From the NCBI GenBank assembly GCA_946803715.1, contig CAMPET010000036.1, positions 363,040 through 427,039 of the forward strand: a DNA stretch of 64,000 bases. The letters are read 5' to 3'. Shown one piece after another: positions 28,316 through 49,387 of this stretch. Below the pieces are notes generated by a model. That model was not told the DNA's origin and made no database searches. It saw only the letters and a list, made by a program, of their open reading frames with translations. Position numbers and translations under genes: made by a program. Position 1 is the stretch's first letter. Each line of letters opens with the position of its first letter. Source of the DNA: Beroe ovata (Eukaryota > Ctenophora > Nuda > Beroida > Beroidae).

Positions 28316-29452
28316 CCCCCCCATCCCCCCCTATGTGCTATCGCTTCTACTTCCATTCGACCATCCATCGGTCATGCAGTCAATTTTCAGTTCCATCCCT
28401 GTACCATTTTGATCCGGTCCCGATTTCGTTTTACCGAGCGCTCTAATTCCTGTGATATTACTGACTTTTTCTCTCCCCTAGCCCCCTTACTCTCTCAGTC
28501 TCTTTCTATTCTCTTCAGTAATTGAAGTCTCAAGTTCACGTCTCCCTCATTGATGTAGCTTAGTCGATCAGGCCGTTCTTTGTAGTGCTGCATCAGCATT
28601 GTCTAGCATGTTGATGGGGCTAAACCCCTGGGGTTTTGAGCGTATGAGTGCGTGCTGGGGACAAGAATACCAGTATTTGTGATAGGGCGGCGTCGTTTGG
28701 CAGTGATCGTCATGGCGAATATGATCATAATATGATCAAATCGTGACGTCACAAAATTGTCAACGATGCATGGATCAAATACTGCTACAGTGCTATAGTG
28801 TGCATATTATTCATCGTGAGACTCATGCGTGTGTGTGTGTGTGTGTGTGTGTGCGACTCCTTGTTTTAAATCAGCATATGATAACGTGTATGTTGACGCC
28901 TATCATGGAGATACTATAAACACACTCTGACAGTCATGCTGACCATTTCATTGTGTTTCTGTCGTGAACTACTTAGGAGTGCTTACCACTCTCTCTATAG
29001 CCCCATAATTTCCCTGATTTGGAGCCACTTTGCCCAAGCACCCTACCAGCATGCATACACTGATCATGTGTCCTTTCAGATTGTCACGTGTCAGAAACAC
29101 ACACAGCACACCGATTTGTAGCTATAATATGTCTCGTCTTTTTGCGAATTATTATCTAGTAATCGCTCCTATCATAATCGCAAGGTGGATAATGTAGGTA
29201 GGCCATTAATAAAACAAATGTTTCTGCAACGAAAACAGTGGAATATTGGTAATGCTACATGAAGTTGACTCAATGATTACTTACAATGATAACGTTATCA
29301 AATTGTTGCTATAGTACAGTGACTTAACATTCACTTATTCTGTACTCGAATCACATTTGTTTTATCTCGTCTTCCCTCTACAGTTTTTGCTTTCCTCGTC
29401 TTGCGCTCCTCTTTAATTACCCATCTACCTTGTGCCCAGTCACCTCCACCTA

Positions 29453-32400
29453 ATGTCTCGTGCATCCTTTGGGGAAACGTCTGACAACACAGCCATGTTT
29501 GGTGGCATGTTTGTCCTGTTGGCGGCTTGGGCATTTGGCGGCAACTTGCTCCTTTGTGCGTTGCTCTACCAGAACAACCTGTGGACCCTGATGAACAGAG
29601 GATTCATGGCTATCAGTCTGGTGGGTACCGACCCAGGTGGCAGTTGACAGTTGTCTTGGGAGTGGGAATGTTGAGTCTTGTCATCTGTGCGAGTTTGACA
29701 GGAGTTTAACACTGATTGTTTCAGTTGGGTATATTCCAGTCGGTGACATGTCTGTTACCAGTTGGTATCAGTGGTATCAAGCAAGCGTGGAGTTTCAGTG
29801 ACACCTGGTGTTCTTCATTCCCCTTCTTCAACTCATTCTCACAGGTACTTATACTCAGTGGGGTTTCGTACAGACCGCTCTGTCACAGAAGTTGATAGCC
29901 TAATCACACATTGATTCCGTAGTCCGGTGAGATTGTACTTGATGGTCGGTTCTTCCGCCTCGTCTCTCACATAAAGACTAGCTTATACAACATCTACTCG
30001 TTGTAATGGAGTACTGTGTAGGCACCCGTTGTCAAACACAAGGAAACATTTCCTGATAACGAGACTAATAAAATCGACTTTGGTCAAGATAGAGTGGTCC
30101 TGTGCATAGCCTGGCGAACACGGTGGAGATCCTTGCTGTACGGCATGTTAAACAAGGAATCGAAACCGTGGGGTTCCGTACAGACCGCTCTGTCACAGAA
30201 GTTGATAGCCTAATCACACATTATAGTATAGCCCAGTACTCGCATCGGTAATTATAGTAGGTGCCAAATCCGTGGTGTCAAATCATAACAGTGTTGATCT
30301 TTCTGAATATGAGTAGCATTGAAAATCATGTGAGAGGTTATAATTTACTCTATTGACCCTGTCATTCCCTCCTTATCCTAACTCTGCAACTTCTCTCCAG
30401 ATGACTGTTCTCTATTTTGTTGTGTTTCTCCTTCTCTACACTATATACTCGCTGGGTGTGGTCAGCCCCTCTACTCGCTGCAAGAGAGCTACAATTTGGG
30501 GACCGGTGCTCACCTTCATACTCCCATACATCCTCTTCTTGCCGCCTGCCATGGTTAGCAATGAGGGCGTGGTCACAGCAGTGACTCGCGAATCACGAGG
30601 TATTCAACAACTCGAGAATCACGAGCTGAGGTTACACTTCTTATTTTAGGTTTTCTCCGAAGTGCACGACGCAACACAGCTCCATGAGGATGTGGAGAAT
30701 CTACATGCTTGTACCATCCTACTCACTGGTTACTCTCAATCTGACAGCTACGGCATTTTCAAGGCCTTCGAGGTAATTCCAGTGGCCAAATTCCAAATTC
30801 CAAATTCTTGATGTTATCTCCTGTTCTCACACAAAATGTATCATTCAACTCATCTCTCCCTCAGACGATATTTGGTCTAGTCGTACCGTACTCTGCGATA
30901 ATCGGTCTCTTTATGTACCTGGTGTTCTTGGTGGCTAGGAGGAAGAGCTCAAAGAAAGTCAGAGTTCAGGATGTCATGGGGAATCACGAGAAGAAAGTGA
31001 GTAACGTCTACTCTACTGGGAGAGATAACACAAGTCCTCCTGGCGCACGTGTAACCACAACCTCTCTCACGGGATTGGGTGAGTTTCAATATGGGATTAT
31101 GGCCTCAAGCGTTTGAACTTTATAAAGACTGGTAGTAATATGTAAAATAGCCCCGCTGTACCACCTAAAAGTGAGACGCCAGTTTCTGACTATAGAGCTG
31201 AGGGGTGAGCGTGACCAGAGGTGCATGAGGGGGCGTGACCAGAGGAGCATGAGGGGGTGTGAGTGTATGTGTGTGTGCATGTGTAGGTGTAATTCGTGCA
31301 CGTGTGTGAGAATATGGTATTTTTATCGCGACGTTTCAACTCAATCAGAAAGTAGCATCCCATGACCATTTTATTTTCTTTGGACTTGGAGGATTACAAT
31401 GAAAAACGCAAACATGACTAAATGATTACTTAATTCTATTTTAGTATGTCCAACAATACAAAGTAATATCGATGCATATCAAAAGGGAGATATTTTGTCG
31501 AAATGGTGCGATTGGGGTACCAATTCAGGGCCTCTGATCTATTTTAGTAACAAAACCGTTGCAGGATGGTAGTTGTTCTTCTATACCAATTTGGAGAACA
31601 CAACCTCATGGAGCACAAAACCTCCGAATATAATAAACATCGCATATTCGCATACTTCGCATACTTCTTCGCATACTTCTTCGCATACTTCTTCGCATAC
31701 TTCGCATACTTCGCATATTCGCATACTTCGCATATTCGCACATTCGACTCAAAAGGCTGTCAGCTTTGCTGGCTTGGGACAGTGAGCTGGCCCGGGCATG
31801 TTTTGACAATTAACAGCAGAGCTCTCTATAACACTTGAGCAAGAGTACACGTGGATCATTTCTCATCAAATAGTCAACCATGCTCTTGTTTGTCCTATTC
31901 CATTGTGTTCTATCATAGTTGCAGTTACCTACGTAGAATCACAGGATATCGAAAACGTCGTTGATCATTACTTATTTTTAACTTTACTGAGGAATTTGAT
32001 GTCTCTTAATTTGTTTGCGTCGTCGCGAGTCAGATCATCTCCCAAATCACTTGATAATTGACTTATTCTATTATCGTCTCGGAGATGCCTTTAAAAACCT
32101 CCTACTCAAACTGAGAAATCAGTTCTCTACACCACCACTACCATTTTCTCTCTACAGTTCTCTCTACAACGAAATGTCAACCAGATCTCCCTCTTTCATA
32201 GTGTCCCTCGACGGTTTTTCGTTAGGGACCTATGTAATCAAGGAGATGAGTGTCATCAGGCTGGACGGTAGCTACGACCACTTTCTCTTCTCTCCCCCTT
32301 GCCCACTCTCCCAGCATTCTGCCTACGAAAGGCGGACTGTTCACTACACAACGAAGCACCTAAGCAGGCTGGAATGGGACGACGGCTCCCTCCCCTACAC

Positions 32401-33710
32401 CCAGTTGTTCAAGATGCTGGAGAAGATCCCGAGGGGGGCAACCATCATCACCCACGGGAATATGGCCAGACAGTTCCTCTCCCGCCACCTTCCCGAGGGT
32501 GTTCATCTACGGGACACCTCCCAGGAAAACAAGCGGTTCCCCAAGCAGTTCCTGGAAGGGCGGGACGGGATCTGTGGACGTGCTCACAACACGAGATTCT
32601 GCAGCCTGGCGAAAGGACTCTATATTCTGAATAATTTTATACTAAAGCTTTAAAAAAGTGTAGAAACATTGTAGCTTTATCTAGTGTGGTGGCGGCAGTG
32701 TGGCGTATGCCGTATATGCCGGGTTTTTTGTTCATATCACAGACTTTAGAATAAGAACGCACATGCCACTACAACGGACTACAACAACCAAAATCTCATT
32801 TGGTTTTGGGAAAAATGATGTGTATCGAATTAAGTTACCATTTATATTAATCATGTTTGCGTTTTTTATTGTAACCCTCAATGCATGCAAGTTGCACACA
32901 CATACACTCACGCCAACCCCCATTGGTCACGCTCCCCTCCGGTCAGAAACTGGTGCCTCACTTTTAGGTGGTACAGCAGGGCCATTTTACATACTACTAC
33001 TGGTGTCTATTTGAATTCTGGTGAGAAGTGACGGGTCTGCATTTAGCCGCGAGTATTATTATACCGAGTATCATGGATCGATACATAAGTGTCAACTGTC
33101 AGGGCTAAATGGCTAAATGCAGACCGGTAAATTTTCAACAAGCTGTCTCTCTTATAACACCTGCTTTCCACCAGCTGGCGATGATCGAAGAGCAGATACA
33201 CAGTCTCCTGTCCACACTAAGGAGAGTCTCTCCATCCGATCAGATAAGAATTCCGAGGTTATCGTCTACGTGGTGAGCATCTGCTCCATCCTCTTCTTCG
33301 CGCCATACGTGAGCACACCCCAAATATAGACATGACTCAGCATGATCAGTGATTACTCTGACTTACTTAGTATGAGCATGATAACTTTACTGAGAAGAAG
33401 TGATACTGATAGCCACGCCCCTGATTTTCCTGGTCAAATACGACCGATTTCTAGGTACTCACGTGTCCCCAATCTCTTCCCCCGCATTCTAGGTACTCAC
33501 GTGTCCCCAATCTCTTTTCCCCCGCAGATCTATCTCCGAGTGTGTGAGGTGGCTGACCCGTCCTATCCGCGTACTGGGAACGGACTACTACGTTTTGTTG
33601 TCCACTTCCTGTCCTATATGGTGATCCTCGTCTACCCCACCATGTACACCATTCAATACCCCACCATCAAGATATCTCTCGTCAAGCTGGACTTACTGAA
33701 TCTCAAGTGA
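29453..33710 (+). CDS. divergent rhodopsin-like seven-transmembrane receptor
   Basis: Seven exons: 29453-29620, 29725-29844, 30401-30553, 30650-30772, 30865-31078, 33175-33308 and 33528-33710; phases agree and give 364 aa. Seven hydrophobic segments are visible: TM1 about 16-39 (AWAFGGNLLLCALL, with the GN pair of class A), TM2 50-70, TM3 97-117, TM4 124-146, TM5 189-212 (with a proline), TM6 (SILFFAPY) and TM7 (VYPTMY, matching the PxxY part of NPxxY). Cys85 before TM3 and Cys168 in the second outer loop could form the conserved disulfide. No DRY motif follows TM3 (LLLYTIYSLG instead). The third inner loop is long, basic and Ser/Thr-rich. Ligand unknown. Confidence 0.8.
29861..29913 (+). repeat. 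short repeat shared with 30169-30223
   Basis: GGGGTTTCGTACAGACCGCT followed by a sequence ending in AATCACACATT in GPCR intron 2. It recurs about 300 bp downstream, abutting the dispersed repeat copy at 30073. Confidence 0.75.
30073..30223 (+). repeat. dispersed repeat, copy 2, in GPCR intron 2
   Basis: 30073-30180 matches 6239-6346 almost base for base. It continues into a second module (30169-30223) that also occurs alone at 29861-29913. The element may be composite, or copy 1 may be truncated. Confidence 0.75.
31640..31745 (+). repeat. TTCGCATAC minisatellite
   Basis: About eleven copies of CATACTTCG with CTT insertions, inside the transposon. It generates spurious repeats of Ser-His-Thr or Ala-Tyr-Phe in the various frames. 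Confidence 0.9.
32174..32653 (+). CDS. ORF of mobile element, possibly RNase-H-fold
   Basis: 159 aa from ATG 32174; the frame is open further upstream to 32015. Carried between the long terminal inverted repeats. Sequence features: an Asp followed 11 residues later by Glu (SLDGFSLGTYVIKE), an acidic EWDDGSLPY motif, and a C-terminal Cys-His-Cys cluster (CGRAHNTRFCSLAKG). The order resembles RNase-H-fold, DEDD-nuclease-like proteins I associate with invertebrate mobile DNA; this is recall of a pattern, not an alignment. It has no relation to the flanking receptor exons. Function is unknown. Confidence 0.5.
   Translation: MSTRSPSFIVSLDGFSLGTYVIKEMSVIRLDGSYDHFLFSPPCPLSQHSAYERRTVHYTTKHLSRLEWDDGSLPYTQLFKMLEKIPRGATIITHGNMARQFLSRHLPEGVHLRDTSQENKRFPKQFLEGRDGICGRAHNTRFCSLAKGLYILNNFILKL
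33034..33125. repeat. short inverted repeat (hairpin or MITE)
   Basis: GGTCTGCATTTAGCC at 33034-33048 is the exact reverse complement of GGCTAAATGCAGACC at 33111-33125, with a 62-bp loop. It lies between the transposon end and GPCR exon 6. No clear target duplication. Confidence 0.75.
33450..33527 (+). repeat. tandem duplication of a 3' splice region
   Basis: TCTAGGTACTCACGTGTCCC followed by CAATCTCTT and a C-rich tract occurs twice in tandem (about 40 bp each). The second copy ends in the CCCCCGCAG acceptor of GPCR exon 7; the first ends CCCCCGCATTCTAG. Confidence 0.8.
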
Positions 33711-34386
33711 CCCGTACGTTCACAAGAATATCACAGTCAGAGTTCAATTAAGTGTCAGCTGGGTGATTTGACCACATTATGGACATTGCGAGTTGATCAG
33801 AAGCAAGACTGAATCTATGGCGGTATTGTTTAGGATTTTTGTCTCTCAGCTTTTATTGGTAATGGTGACGGTTGGATGTAGACCATTGGATTTGGTCGAT
33901 TGCTGTCAGTGTCATGCACCTGCGCCCCCTCCCCTATAATATCGTTCTCTATAATATCGTTATAGATATCCGTATCGTTTTTGTTGTCACCAAGAACACC
34001 ATTTCAATTCTGGCACTGATTCCCTGAACACTATGCCCCAGTATACTGAATAGTACGTGACATCGCGTGACAGTGGCTCGAAGTCACGAGACATTTGTAC
34101 CCTCCAAAATCTAGTACGCAGAGAAAACCGATACGGCCACGGCCACGGTTATCACTTCAGTAGCACTTCTTAATACCAGTTTAACTGGAAATTTCAGCGG
34201 TAAGACATGGTATTGGATGTCATTGATAAGGCATAATATGTCGCAAATCATTTCGGCAGGCTGTATTCTGTAGAATAATAAAACTCATTCTGGGACAAAA
34301 CCAGAATTCAGATTGACGCTTGTGTTGCGTTTTTGAGCTCGTCAACCTTGACCTATTCGTTCTTTATTGAAATTCAAAAGTGTAAA
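33711..34386. other. intergenic region, GPCR to BBOX1-like
   Basis: 676 bp with no coding signal. It should contain the GPCR 3' UTR and the promoter of the dioxygenase. AATAAA at 34276-34281 may serve the GPCR. CACGAG/CGTGAC-like words near 34060-34095 recall E-boxes, but none is exact. Confidence 0.45.
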
Positions 34387-36162
34387 ATGGCTTATACGTT
34401 GCGTGGTTTTCTCCTACGAGCATCATGTCAGCACCTTATATCAGCACAGCCCAAACAAGCCCTGTCCTCGGGCACTGGACGTAACATCCACTTGACTGAA
34501 CACGGTATCCATGACAACGGTCACGATATTCTGCACGTGGAGAGCCGTAACCTGTGCCGGTGTGACGCGTGTTTCGGGAAATACAGCCAGATGAGACAAG
34601 GCTACCCGGAGGGCGGGGACTTCTATCCTAGAGTCCGGATTACAGACATAGGCCGGGTCTCAGACGACTACCTCAGTCTGAGGTGGAGTGATGGTCACGA
34701 GGGATTAATTGCCAGGACACCTAGAGGCGAGTACGGCCCAGACCCTGTCCATAGTAGTACAATGGATAAATTCCTCGCTGCCAGTTTGCGTCAGAATTCC
34801 GCTCAAAGGTTCTGGAAGGGTGAGGAAGATGGGAACTGTAAGAAATTTGACTACAACACACTCCTCGACAATCTGGACGATTTGAGGGAGTTTTTCGTCC
34901 ATTACATGACATACGGAATCGCATTTTTGTCGGGTGTTCCGAGAGAACAAGGCCTGACGGACATTATCCCGAGGTTGAAGTTCGGACCTGTGAGACATAC
35001 AATTTTCGGGGATGTGGATGCAGTGAGGTTCAAACCCCGACATGATAATGTGGGCTATGGGCGTGACAAACTGGGAGCGCATCACGATCTCACTTATTAT
35101 CAGGAGGTATGATGATCATCTCCGATGTCCGATGATAAATGTGCCGCTTTCTAGTGTTACCCTCATCATCATTTCAAATTCAATGTCAAGGGAATCGATT
35201 CCACACATCTGACCAATCTAAATTGTACAAGTAATAGTAGTATATTTTTACATCACACCTATGAGTATGAGGTGCGTATTTGGCCATATTTCTCGAGGCG
35301 AAGCCGAGTAAAACTTGGGCAATACGCACCGAATGGGTGCGATGTAACAATTTCATTCAACGATTGGAAAGCAAGCTTGAAGCTACTGTTAGCGCTGCAT
35401 TTCAACTCGAAGACATTCCCATCATCATGAGTTAAATAATACATAGTCTGATTCTAGGTTTTCACAATCTGATTCTAGGTTTTCACAGTCTGATTCTAGG
35501 TTCTCACAATCTAGGTTTTCACAGTCTTATTCTAAGTTTTGACAATCACATACTCCAGTACAGCCATCACAATTCAACTGAACCCCAATATTCTCACACA
35601 GTGTCCGGGAGTACAGGTTTTCCAATGTGTGGAGAACACAGTACAGGGTGGAGACAGTTTCTGGGTCGATACTTTCTCCGCTGTACAGGAAGTACGCCAG
35701 GAGAGACCAGACTACTTCCAAGTTCTCGCGGAGACTCCGATCTTCTACCGTCACACTCCACCAGGCCGACCAGAGCGATACACCAGGGCATACTCCACTT
35801 TAGTGTGCTTGGTGGGGGACAACATAAACCAGGTAACCGATAACTTGGGAGCACTGGATGTGTACCTGGGGAGCCGGTGGTTGGATCTCACGACACGTGC
35901 AAAGTGGTGGGACGCGTTCCTGTACTACAGATCTAAAGTGGAGGATGAGGGCAGGTGGATTGAGAGGAGGTTGGAGGGTGGCGAGGTGGTGTTGACAGAC
36001 AACTGGAGAGTGTGTCATGGACGCAGAGAGTTCAGGGTGACAGCCGAGGGTCAGGAGAGGATAGTGGAGACAGCGTATGCACAATGGAACCATATGCAGA
36101 GCGTCGTGTTGAGTGGAATCCGGGCACAAGGACCGTGCTTCCTTGAGACAGATCATCATTAA
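34387..36162 (+). CDS. BBOX1: gamma-butyrobetaine hydroxylase-like dioxygenase
   Basis: Fe(II)/2-oxoglutarate dioxygenase of the family that hydroxylates gamma-butyrobetaine to carnitine (BBOX1) or trimethyllysine (TMLHE). Exons 34387-35106 and 35602-36162 give 426 aa. The N-terminal zinc-binding domain is visible as LCRCDACF. The iron ligands are HxD in LGAHHDLTYYQE at the end of exon 1 and His in TDNWRVCHGR. CPGVQVFQCVENTVQGGDS and ETAYAQWNHM at the C-terminus are closer to BBOX1 than TMLHE. The first 25 residues are basic and hydrophobic (MAYTLRGFLLRASCQ), so mitochondrial import, as for TMLHE, is possible. Translation starts at the only sensible ATG. Confidence 0.9.
35438..35547 (+). repeat. 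minisatellite in BBOX1-like intron
   Basis: Five to six copies of a 21-bp unit (CAATCTGATTCTAGGTTTTCA), degenerating towards the acceptor of exon 2. Confidence 0.85.
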
Positions 36163-36517
36163 CAATGATCTTCATTAGCAGCATGGCCGTGAAAGTTAAA
36201 ACTCAGAGTTGATTAAGTTTAAGCTGGTCCGATTCCGAACTTTTACGTTTAAGACTAAGAGATGCAATGTTTATTGTATTTGTTCAACTTCATGCTGAGA
36301 ATATTTACAATTACATTTACATACCAAAATAAATCTTGTTACTTTTACTTATACGAATCATTAAATTTAATATGGAAATCCATGTGCAACTGCCATGGCC
36401 ATATAACATCTGTTCAGGTTCTGTCCAGTTTCATGAGTCGCAGTCGCGCAGGACTGAGACACATGACAGTGACTGTCTCATGTCCACAATTCCGTCCTCC
36501 TCCCCCTTGGACGGGGA

Positions 36518-36624
36518 TGTGCACACGTTGCGCGCCCCTGTTCTACTCAGTGAACTGAAAAGTCGTAGAAACCACGGAGACGCGCAGCGCGCGCGGAGTA
36601 TTTGGGTCACGCAGCGCGGGAACA
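36518..36624 (+). repeat. dispersed GC-rich repeat, inverted copy at 62506
   Basis: GTGCACACGTTGCGCGCCCC, then CTGAAAAGTCGTAGAA, then GAGTATTTGGGTCACGCAGC. The reverse complement of the whole block occurs at 62506-62616 with few differences, 26 kb away. Confidence 0.85.
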
Positions 36625-36782
36625 GACGGGGAGCAGACAGATGAAATCTGAAAAGCAATCCATTAAAAAGAAACAACTGCCTAACAAAAATTTGGTGCAT
36701 GTGATTGTCTGCCCGTGCGTTCCGCCGTTCCAGTCCACTGTTTTGAATTTGCGCGTGCCCCCAATTTTAATGTAGTCCAATC

Positions 36783-36904
36783 CTTGTCAGATGTTAGTGT
36801 TACCTGACCTGTTTCTCGCGCGCCTTCATCGAAGGCCGATGAAGGCCTTCGATGAAAGCGCGCGCGCCGCGCGCGAGAAACTGAGGTCAGATAAAATCTG
36901 ACAA
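36783..36904. mobile_element. complete MITE with target duplication
   Basis: Left end TTGTCAGATGTTAG; right end TAAAATCTGACAA. Inner inverted repeats contain GTTTCTCGCGCGC and its complement GCGCGCGAGAAAC around a central palindrome. GTCCAATCC is duplicated exactly on both sides (36775-36783 and 36905-36913), an 8-9 bp target duplication depending on where the terminal C is assigned. Such lengths fit hAT or Mutator-like transposases. No coding capacity. Confidence 0.88.
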
Positions 36905-37032
36905 GTCCAATCCCATACGAAGTCAAATCCCATACGAAGTCAAATCCCATATGAAGTCTTAGTCACCGAACTTGACCCGTGTCAGTGTTCCGGTTCGAGT
37001 TGCCTAGAGTTAGACTGGACGAGGGGAGGGGG

Positions 37033-47233
<10,201 letters not shown>

Positions 47234-48088
47234 CCGTTATCTTGTACTGGAGGAAGTAAAAGTTAGCGCAGCAAAATTACTTTTATAAACAGTGGAATTT
47301 GATTACCCCAATATTCTGCGAGGTAAAAAGGGGGTTCAGGCAAACAGGGGCTTCAGATAGGGGTTCAGTCAGATATCGCAAAGTTCGGATATGCAATGGT
47401 GCCAACAAAATAGTCAACAATTCGATTTGAGAAAGGAGCAAATGCGAGTTTTATGACAAGCACTAGTGCTGCACTGCACTGTAGAACTGTACTCTTATGT
47501 ATGTCGAGAGTTAGAAGTTATGCTTGTTATGAGAGTTTTTGAGCATGTACAAATTGAGCGGCGTTCAGTTCTAATAAACTGAGATAAATCATACGATATT
47601 CGTCTAAGCTCTGAATGCAAACTGATGAACCTTGCTTGGAGGTTGAAAATTGGGAACACTAATTAACGAAACTACTGCATTAACTTTTAATTACGAACTA
47701 CCATCCATTCACAATCTACAACTCTTCAGTCTGGAGTCGTGGTAGGAAAATAATAGCAATTAGGTATGCAGATTCCAAATGTATCAAATAAACATGACTT
47801 TTGAATGTAAAGGTTGTGTTTCAATCCTCATTTGTAACCCAGAACAGGCAAAACAGAAGACTGAACAATGTCCAGGGAAAATGTTATAGTACCGATCTAC
47901 GCAGGATAACTATACCATGGGGAGACTCTCAGAGCCACGCCGTGTGAGCATACACGTCACACGAATACAGGCGAGACACACACAGTGCGGTGCTTACCGC
48001 CAACAACGCCGGGTCACAGAAGAGAAACAGCTAAGTAGTGAGCGTGAAATTGCTATAATTTATTCCAGTAACAACATGGTGATGAGTC

Positions 48089-48102
48089 GTTACCAAGGTA
48101 AC
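48089..48102. promoter_or_regulatory. palindromic RFX X-box, GTTACCAAGGTAAC
   Basis: A perfect 14-bp palindrome with the two RFX half-sites GTTACC and GGTAAC separated by two bases. It is 856 bp upstream of the CEP89 ATG. RFX factors drive ciliary and centriolar genes, so it suits the downstream gene; the transcription start is not known. Confidence 0.5.
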
Positions 48103-48321
48103 TGTACCATTCATTTCACTCCCTTCAGCCGGGTTACAGTTATGCCTAATTTGGTATAATTAACCGGGACGGGTCCCAACTTCCCCCTGCTAATGAGTTG
48201 ATGAGACAGAGTACATATTTCACCGACAGGTATTACAGGCGGGGGAGAGTTTTGCAGGAAATATTACAAGAAAGCAAGGAATTCATGGTCAATGAGTAAC
48301 ATGATCAACACCAAGTGGCAC

Positions 48322-48335
48322 GTCACTATGGCAAC
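48322..48335 (+). promoter_or_regulatory. RFX X-box consensus match, GTCACTATGGCAAC
   Basis: Matches GTHNYYATRRNAAC at all positions, 233 bp beyond the palindromic site. About 50 bp downstream of the LYRM9-like stop codon. Confidence 0.45.
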
Positions 48336-48385
48336 TGGAATGAATTCCGTGAAGAGGTTTTAACTGTACCAGAGTTTTAAAGTGC

Positions 48386-49387
48386 AAATCACACTATATC
48401 ATCATCAGTAGTGTATGTGAAGATGATGTGATTTGATGAATTCCAAACCTTTCTGAGCACCCAGTCCTGGTCCTGTAGAGCTCGCTCGATAATTTGCCTT
48501 ACTCGTTCACTATCTNTGCGGAGCAGAAGGGTCAAATTCCATTTTTCAGAAATAAAATTCCAAGTGAGCCTCCTGATCCGCCATACAACCAGAGAAAAAA
48601 TTGAAAGTAAAAACTGTGACAACATACGTTCCCAAATTTCGTAAAAGAGGGCTATGGCAAAATTTCAAATGGCCTCCCTGAGCTATCTAATAGCAGCCGT
48701 TATGTGGGTAATCGAAACCAATAACATGATACCCGAGAGAAATTCAACTCCAATATTCTTACTAGTTACTCTTCATATAAGTGATCAGTCGCTGAATCTT
48801 AAGTTACATTGAACATTAACTCTAATTGAACTCTAATTAGGTCAATTACACTGGTGTTTCTCCATAGTCGGAATCCATCGCAACATGGACTATACGTAAT
48901 ACGTGTTTATCCGAACAATACAGCCAATCAATCAGTTCAATCCTAAGACAAACCGCACTCGACCATGCAAACAAAACACACTGAACCATACATCAAAAAG
49001 AAATATTCAAGTTGGTATAAAAAGGCCCCACATAGTTCAACTCATAGTTGAATACGCAGACGTTGTGCGCGCGAATTCAGTGAAGGCGCGCGCACGTACA
49101 CGCGCCGCGCGCGCGTTGCTCAAAAAGCTGATCAACATTACGATGTTATTGCGTCTTACATCAACGCAGAGCTAGCTTGCGACAGTGCCAATTTATGTAC
49201 ACAAATGATAGCTTTATAGTAACTACACACACATGCGATGACAACAATCTATATCAAGGTACATCACAATTTCAACACGCAGGAATCTTACCTCGCGTAT
49301 GTTAGATGTGTAATAGCACTGTGACTCTACTGGTAACTTCTGGGTGGATCTGATCAACTGACGATACAGTCCTCTGGCAGATTTCAT
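48386..49387 (-). CDS. LYRM9: LYRM9-like LYR-motif protein, broken at an N
   Basis: Small LYR-motif proteins work in mitochondria, often with acyl carrier protein in iron-sulfur or complex assembly; LYRM9's own role is unsettled. Exon 1 (49387-49292, 32 codons) starts MKSARGLYRQLIRSTQKLPV with the LYR tripeptide. The last exon, from the N at 48516 to a stop at 48386, reads SERVRQIIERALQDQDWVLR, matching the second half of LYRM9 (human ERIQQIIKRAIEDADW). The link between them, usually containing a Phe-x-x-His region, is missing: the last exon is cut at the N and replaced by a palindromic repeat. This may be an assembly gap rather than a real break. Confidence 0.6.
48518..48583. mobile_element. 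GGATCAG-family repeat, short copy
   Basis: GCGGAGCAGAAGGGTCAAATTCC at the left and GAGCCTCCTGATCCGC at the right form inverted ends. Matches the right half of the element at 45854-46170. It starts next to the N at 48516. Confidence 0.7.

Larger units (their letters stand above)
25958..29452. other. intergenic region, ERK to GPCR
   Basis: No supportable gene. It holds a GT microsatellite at 26092-26140, AT-rich unique DNA, the duplicated block 27543-28315 around a single N, another GT tract at 28828-28855, and the likely upstream region of the GPCR. Confidence 0.6.
31118..33009. mobile_element. long-TIR DNA transposon in GPCR intron 5
   Basis: The left arm from about 31118 and the right arm ending about 33009 are inverted copies. 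For example TGTACCACCTAAAAGTGAG at 31157 is matched by CTCACTTTTAGGTGGTACA at 32960. Similarity continues inwards past GAGCGTGACC and a GT-rich stretch to ACGCAAACATGA near 31410 and 32850, so arms are about 200-320 bp with an insertion in the left arm. TTTGAA at 31112-31117 and 33010-33015 is a candidate 6-bp target duplication. Inside are a TTCGCATAC minisatellite and a 159-codon ORF. No transposase gene is seen, so the element is probably non-autonomous. Confidence 0.8.
36163..37032. other. convergent intergenic region with repeats
   Basis: Lies between the stop of the plus-strand dioxygenase and the stop of the minus-strand CEP89-like gene. It holds a GC-rich dispersed repeat (36518-36624), a complete MITE (36783-36904) and a small tandem repeat of TCCCATACGAAGTCAAA (36911-36960). 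No gene seen. Confidence 0.6.
47234..48385. other. upstream region of CEP89-like gene
   Basis: 1.15 kb between the CEP89 start and the end of the LYRM9-like gene, both on the minus strand. No coding signal. It contains two close matches to the RFX X-box. Confidence 0.5.

Noticed and set aside
31544-31838. Open frames rich in Ala-Tyr-Phe or Ser-His-Thr
   Set aside because: Direct translations of the TTCGCATAC minisatellite.
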